Made by a program: the position numbers and the translations under genes
Notes under the pieces: model-generated
What the model saw: only the letters and a program-made list of their open reading frames with translations
Database searches by the model: none
Told to the model about the DNA's origin: nothing
Assembly: GCA_049642465.1 (NCBI GenBank)
Contig: JBAROV010000037.1
Span: forward strand, 1 to 8,707
Length of the DNA stretch: 8,707 nucleotides
Source of the DNA: CAWDPQ01 sp049642465
GTDB lineage: Bacteria; Acidobacteriota; Vicinamibacteria; Vicinamibacterales; 2-12-FULL-66-21
Direction of reading: 5' to 3'
Shown here: positions 5,380-8,707 of the stretch, one piece after another
How the letters are laid out: each line of letters starts with the position of its first letter
Numbering within the stretch: position 1 is the first letter of the stretch

Positions 5380-6635
5380 GCCTCTGGAAACGCGGGCGCC
5401 AGTACTGGACGGATTTCACGGTTACCGGCCGTCGTTATCGGAAACGGCTCGGTACGACGAATCTCCGCATTGCCACAAAGCGCGAGCGCGAGCTGATCGA
5501 AGAGGCTCAACACGGGCGGTTGGCGGCGGATAAAAAGGGGCCGAAGCGGCTGTCGGACGCCATTGACGCCTACCTGACCGCCAAACGGATCCGGTGCTCG
5601 GCTCGCACAATCGAACTCGAGGAAGAGCGGCTCAGCATCGTCAAGAAGCACTTTGGCGACGTGCCGCTCTCCGCGATCACCGCGACAGCGATCGCCGACT
5701 TTCAGCGCGCCCGTCACGATGCCGGCATTGCCAATCGCACGATCAACATGGATGTTGGCGTGCTGTCTCGTGTCCTGAAGTTCTGTGGCCGGTGGCGAGC
5801 GCTGGCTGATCACGTTAAGAACCTGCCAGAGCGTCAGCGGCCCATCGGCCGAGCGCTGACGGGCGAGGAGCGGCGGCGCCTCTTCGACGTCGCCGCCTCG
5901 AATCCTGAATGGGAGCACGTCTACTGCGCCGCGATCGTCGCGGCCAACACGTCGATGCGTCCCGTGGAGGTGAAACACATTCGCCGCTGCGACGTGGATC
6001 TCGTCAAGCGACTGCTGCAGGTGCGGCGGAGCAAGAACGAGACGAGCCATCGCGTCATTCCGCTGAACGCTTCAGCAATCGAAGCCGTAGCGCGCATGCT
6101 CGAACGCGCTGATCTGCTCGGGCACACGGAGCCCGGGCATTACCTGTGGCCCGCGTGCCAGTGGGGACGATACGATCCGACGAAGCCGATACTGCAGTGG
6201 GACACAGCCTGGCGCGCGCTACGCGACGGCGCCGGCCTGCACGGCCTTCGGTTCCATGACCTGCGGCATACGGTCATCACCGAACTTGCCGAGATGGGCG
6301 TCGCGGATCACGTGCTCGAATCGATCAGCGGCCATCTGTCACGGCGGATGCTGGAGCACTACTCGCACATCCGCATCGACGCGAAGCGCCAAGCTCTCGA
6401 CGCGTTGGACGCGGCTCGGCGAGCGCCGGGCTCAAACGGCAACGGAAACGGGCAAAATGACTCTGAGATCGAGGCCGTCGTGGAGGTGCCCGACGGCCTT
6501 ACGTCACAGTCACGTCACAGTCTGCGGTTGAGCGGGTCTCCGCCCTCCGGTAAACTGTTGATTCCACTTGAACGGAGAGATGTCCGAGTGGTTGAAGGAG
6601 CACGCTTGGAAAGCGAAGCGGGCGAGCAACTCTGA
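5376..6635 (+). CDS. int: Tyrosine recombinase/integrase of the element
   Basis: A 419-aa phage-type integrase. Residues 1-50 form a short arm-binding-like N-terminal domain (WTDFTVTGRRYRKRLGTTN), 58-150 the SAM-like core-binding domain, and about 160-345 the catalytic domain. All catalytic residues are visible: R195 in SMRPVEV, K220 in RRSKNETSH, H294 and R297 in HDLRHT, H320 in SGHLS, and the nucleophile Y329 in MLEHYSHI. It catalyses strand exchange between attP and attB, here evidently a tRNA-Ser gene. The start overlaps the upstream stop (ATGA), with AGGAG 8 nt before. The tail after about residue 350 is Gly/Asn-rich and unstructured; residues 398-413 are simply the translation of the half tRNA gene, so the reading frame ends inside the attachment region. 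The gene is intact and presumably functional. Confidence 0.95.
   Translation: MSLWKRGRQYWTDFTVTGRRYRKRLGTTNLRIATKRERELIEEAQHGRLAADKKGPKRLSDAIDAYLTAKRIRCSARTIELEEERLSIVKKHFGDVPLSAITATAIADFQRARHDAGIANRTINMDVGVLSRVLKFCGRWRALADHVKNLPERQRPIGRALTGEERRRLFDVAASNPEWEHVYCAAIVAANTSMRPVEVKHIRRCDVDLVKRLLQVRRSKNETSHRVIPLNASAIEAVARMLERADLLGHTEPGHYLWPACQWGRYDPTKPILQWDTAWRALRDGAGLHGLRFHDLRHTVITELAEMGVADHVLESISGHLSRRMLEHYSHIRIDAKRQALDALDAARRAPGSNGNGNGQNDSEIEAVVEVPDGLTSQSRHSLRLSGSPPSGKLLIPLERRDVRVVEGARLESEAGEQL
6501..6522 (+). repeat. Two tandem 11-bp repeats, probable left arm-type integrase sites
   Basis: ACGTCACAGTC occurs twice head to tail (6501-6511, 6512-6522) inside the 3' end of the integrase frame. 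The 11-bp period is about one helical turn. The same TCACAGTC core with the same period recurs at 6748-6766 on the other side of the half tRNA, the layout expected of arm-type sites bound by the integrase N-terminal domain or by excisionase. Confidence 0.65.
6574..6615 (+). tRNA. Partial tRNA-Ser(GGA) gene, 5' half: attachment-site core
   Basis: The sequence reads as the 5' half of a bacterial tRNA-Ser: acceptor strand GGAGAGA (6574-6580), TG, D-arm TCCGAGTGGTTGAAGGA (6582-6598), anticodon stem CACGC (6601-6605), anticodon loop TTGGAAA (6606-6612) with anticodon GGA at 6608-6610, then GCG (6613-6615). Identity ends there: GCGTG of a real anticodon stem is GCGAA here, and no variable arm, T-arm or CCA follows, so no functional tRNA can be made. 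Tyrosine recombinases often use the anticodon stem-loop of tRNA genes as core, with the loop as the 7-bp crossover region. The fragment lies inside the integrase frame and is most simply the element-borne copy that rebuilds the tRNA upon integration. Confidence 0.85.
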
Positions 6636-6969
6636 GCCACTCCGAAGCGCCTCAACGCACACGCGATCAGCGACTTAACCTTCCAAAGCGATCACTCGGT
6701 GTGCGTCCGTAAATCTCGATGTTCTTCGAGGCTTTGAGCCCGACGTATCACAGTCCTATCACAATGAAGCCGCGCACTTAGAGCCGTGCGCCTCAATATT
6801 CCCTTACCGTCTTCCACATCGTTGCGCGAGACCCGCAATGCGCTGCCGGGGCCTCATGCCAATCGGGCTATACCCGTTGCTCGCGGTCCCTGCCTCAAAC
6901 CTGTTCACGAATTCGGCTCCACACGATAGGAAGCAGGATGTCGGAGACGGATCGAGGAGCGGGCTGCTC
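6636..6969. other. Convergent intergenic region right of the attachment core
   Basis: This 334-bp stretch separates the stops of the integrase (plus) and the regulator (minus). It carries the right arm-type repeats, an 8-bp inverted repeat ACGCACAC (6655-6662)/GTGTGCGT (6699-6706), and a 6-bp GCGCAC/GTGCGC hairpin at 6772-6791. The latter two could stop converging transcription, but neither has a T-run. No 3' half of tRNA-Ser and no gene is seen. Confidence 0.6.
6746..6766 (+). repeat. Right arm-type repeats with 11-bp period
   Basis: TATCACAGTC (6746-6755) and TATCACAATG (6757-6766) are spaced by 11 bp and share TCACAGTC or TCACAATG with the tandem repeats at 6501-6522, in the same orientation. 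They lie about 136 bp right of the anticodon-loop crossover, whereas the left pair lies about 84 bp left of it. One repeat pair on each side of a core is the arrangement of a phage-type attP. Confidence 0.5.
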
Positions 6970-8703
6970 CTACCGCGTAAAGCCGCAGCGGTTCATGACC
7001 TCCTGGAAACGCCGCTCGCTTCGGTATCGATCCCATTTCGGATCGGCCGGTGCGAACACGAGATGAACATCGCGGGCGTCATACGCGCGCTCGAGCCACT
7101 GGAACATCGCGTCGACCTGCTCGAGGCCCAGGTAGCCGAGCGCGAACGCATACGGCGGAACGTAGCGCGACGTTGCCGTCTGTTCGAGCGCGGTCAGCAT
7201 GCTGCGCGCTTCGTTCCCGCACCCAGTTGCTGCCAGCAGATACGCTTGCAGCGAAACCGCCTTGCTGTTGCCGCCCGACAACCTGGACGCCGTGGTCGCC
7301 GCTACCAGCGCCGCGTCCATGTCTCCGCGCTGCTGCTGAACCTGCCCCAACTGGTGGTAACCCGGCCAGAAACTTGGGTCGACGTCCAAGGAGTGCCGGG
7401 CGTGATCGAGCGCGGCGTCGAAGTCGCGCGCCTGAAATGCCAGCTGCGCCGACAGAGCGTGGTGCATCGCGTATAACGGATCCAGCTCCCGCGCACGTTG
7501 GAGTGCGATTCGCGCCGCAGGGTGGCGGCCGGTCTGCGAAAGAACGTGCCCCAGCATCCGGTACGCATAGGCGTAATGCCCATCGAGTGCGATCGCGCGG
7601 CGAAGCGCGGCTTCCGCGCCAGGCCAGTCCCAATCGAGCCAGAACTTCAGCACGCCACTCGAGGTCTGCGCCTCAGCGAGATCAGGATGTGCCCGCAGGG
7701 CCCTTCCCACGGCGTCCTTCGCGCGCTGCCAGACGTCCGAAGGCCGGCGGTCGCCGGTGATGGGTGCTGAGGTGTAAGCGTCGGCGAGGCCGGACCACGC
7801 GAGAGCGTAATCCGCGTCGACGGCGGTGGCGCGGGTGTAGAACTCGATTGCTCGCTGCGTGGTCGTCGGAGTGAGCTGGTTCCACGCCTGTCGACCCCGC
7901 AAGTACAGATCGTAAGCGTCTGAGTTGTGCGTATGCCGGCGACCGAGCCGGGCGACGCGCTCGGGCGACAGCCTTACGCGAATCTCGTCGGCAATGGCGC
8001 GGCAGAGTTTACGCTGCAGGCGCAGTACATTGATCGCCTGGCGGTCGTAGGCAGCGGACCACAGCACCGACTGATCCTGCACACGGATCAAGCGCGAGGT
8101 GATCCGAAGCAACCCGTCCTCGCCGCGGATCGAGCTTTCGACCACGTAGCTCGCACCAAGCTCGCGCGCGATCTCCGGGAGAGACTTGCGGGTCTTCCTG
8201 TAGCGGACGGCGGACGTCCGGCCGATCACGCACAGGCGGTCCGGATCGACGTGTCCGAGAGCGGCGATCGTCTCCTCGGTAAGACCATCGGCCAAATAGT
8301 CGTGGGACGGATCGCCACTGAGATTCGCAAATGGCAACACCGCGATGGTGACGTGCGTCGAAGCCGCAACAGAAATGACCGGGGCGATGAAACGATAGCC
8401 TCTGCCCGGTACCGTGTCGATGTAGACCGGCCGCTCCGCTGATTCACCCAAGGCGCGACGCACCTTTCGAACCGCAGTGTTCACGCCCGCTTCAGTGTCG
8501 ACGAACACGTCTGTCCCCCATAGGCGCGCGACGATCTCGTCACGCGTGACCAGGTGCGATGCGCGCTCGACGAGAAGCATCAGCAGTTCCATCGGCCTCC
8601 GCTCCAGCCGTATGCGGCGTGCACCTCGACGCAGTTCAAAGGCGGTGGGGTGGAGCTCGAAGATGCCGAAGCGGACGGGATGACGCGGCTCGCGGGCGTC
8701 CAT
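6970..8703 (-). CDS. CadC-like winged-helix regulator with TolB-like and TPR regions
   Basis: A complete 577-aa protein. Residues 10-108 are an OmpR/PhoB-type winged-helix DNA-binding domain (RFGIFELHPTAFELRRG, LLVERASHLVTRDEIVARLW, VNTAVRKVRRAL, IDTVPGRGYRFIAPV). Residues 118-247 form a TolB-like alpha/beta domain typical of adenylate-cyclase-associated and CadC-like proteins (IAVLPFANLSGDPSHDYLAD, ARELGASYVVESSIRG). Residues 262-570 are TPR-like helical repeats (for example ALAWSGLADAY, AYAYRMLGHVLSQTGRHPAA, PGYHQLGQVQQQRGDMDAAL). Unlike CadC there is no transmembrane segment between winged helix and TolB-like domain; residues 106-125 are too short and polar, so it is probably cytoplasmic. 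It likely senses a protein or small molecule through its TPRs and controls nearby genes, possibly upstream of the window edge. Such proteins abound in Acidobacteriota. The ATG is four bases from the window end, so no promoter is visible. It may be chromosomal or element-borne, depending on how the attachment site is read. Confidence 0.9.
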   Translation of the reverse strand: MDAREPRHPVRFGIFELHPTAFELRRGARRIRLERRPMELLMLLVERASHLVTRDEIVARLWGTDVFVDTEAGVNTAVRKVRRALGESAERPVYIDTVPGRGYRFIAPVISVAASTHVTIAVLPFANLSGDPSHDYLADGLTEETIAALGHVDPDRLCVIGRTSAVRYRKTRKSLPEIARELGASYVVESSIRGEDGLLRITSRLIRVQDQSVLWSAAYDRQAINVLRLQRKLCRAIADEIRVRLSPERVARLGRRHTHNSDAYDLYLRGRQAWNQLTPTTTQRAIEFYTRATAVDADYALAWSGLADAYTSAPITGDRRPSDVWQRAKDAVGRALRAHPDLAEAQTSSGVLKFWLDWDWPGAEAALRRAIALDGHYAYAYRMLGHVLSQTGRHPAARIALQRARELDPLYAMHHALSAQLAFQARDFDAALDHARHSLDVDPSFWPGYHQLGQVQQQRGDMDAALVAATTASRLSGGNSKAVSLQAYLLAATGCGNEARSMLTALEQTATSRYVPPYAFALGYLGLEQVDAMFQWLERAYDARDVHLVFAPADPKWDRYRSERRFQEVMNRCGFTR

Positions 8704-8707
8704 AGAG

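Noticed and set aside
4989..6050. 353-codon minus-strand frame
   Set aside because: Shadow of the integrase and second HTH gene, both of which are recognisable families on the plus strand.
6838..7476. 212-codon plus frame
   Set aside because: Antisense to the TPR part of the regulator; no independent support.
1..8707. CRISPR array or insertion-sequence ends
   Set aside because: No regularly spaced direct repeats with unique spacers, no transposase, and no terminal inverted repeats with target duplications were found by reading.

Overview
The window looks like part of a chromosome-integrating mobile element from a GC-rich bacterium. Acidobacteriota, perhaps Vicinamibacteria, is my best guess. 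That guess rests on two things: the large winged-helix/TolB-like/TPR regulator on the right, a protein type abundant in that phylum, and the overall style of the element genes. No rRNA or other phylogenetic marker is present, so it is an inference.

Left part (1-1398): a two-gene cassette with TAATG overlap encodes the 3' part of a three-Cys-motif partner protein (TcmP-type) and a complete phage Gp37/Gp68-family protein (DUF5131) with a C-x6-C-x2-C motif. Its third-position base use is visibly less GC-rich than the rest, as expected of cargo acquired separately. Between 1399 and 1631 lies a short coding-like stretch without a convincing start, probably the 3' remnant of a disrupted gene.

Middle (1591-3569): two overlapping genes (ATGA) that I take as element backbone. 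The first resembles replication-relaxation/mobilisation-type winged-helix proteins; the second is a conserved-looking protein of unknown function.

Then come about 1.3 kb without a convincing gene (3570-4885), unusually rich in inverted repeats: a perfect 20-bp inverted repeat, a 27-bp near-perfect dyad, a bulged 14-bp stem, and after a sigma70-like promoter (4434-4462) a run of about nine hairpins up to the next gene. Several hairpins share TCA or TCG triloops with different stem sequences. This region is the best candidate for something undescribed: a structured leader RNA, an origin of replication or transfer, or a recombinase-binding array.

Right of it (4886-6635) is a tightly coupled operon: two small excisionase-like HTH proteins and a tyrosine recombinase with all expected catalytic residues. 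The integrase reading frame runs through the 5' half of a tRNA-Ser(GGA) gene (6574-6615), which ends just past the anticodon loop. Pairs of TCACAGTC-like repeats with 11-bp period lie on both sides of this half-tRNA, so the site has the layout of an attP (arm-core-arm). The tRNA 3' half is absent, which suggests an unintegrated or tandem element, a secondary insertion site, or later deletion.

Far right (6970-8703, minus strand): a complete CadC-like regulator with TolB-like and TPR regions, converging on the integrase.
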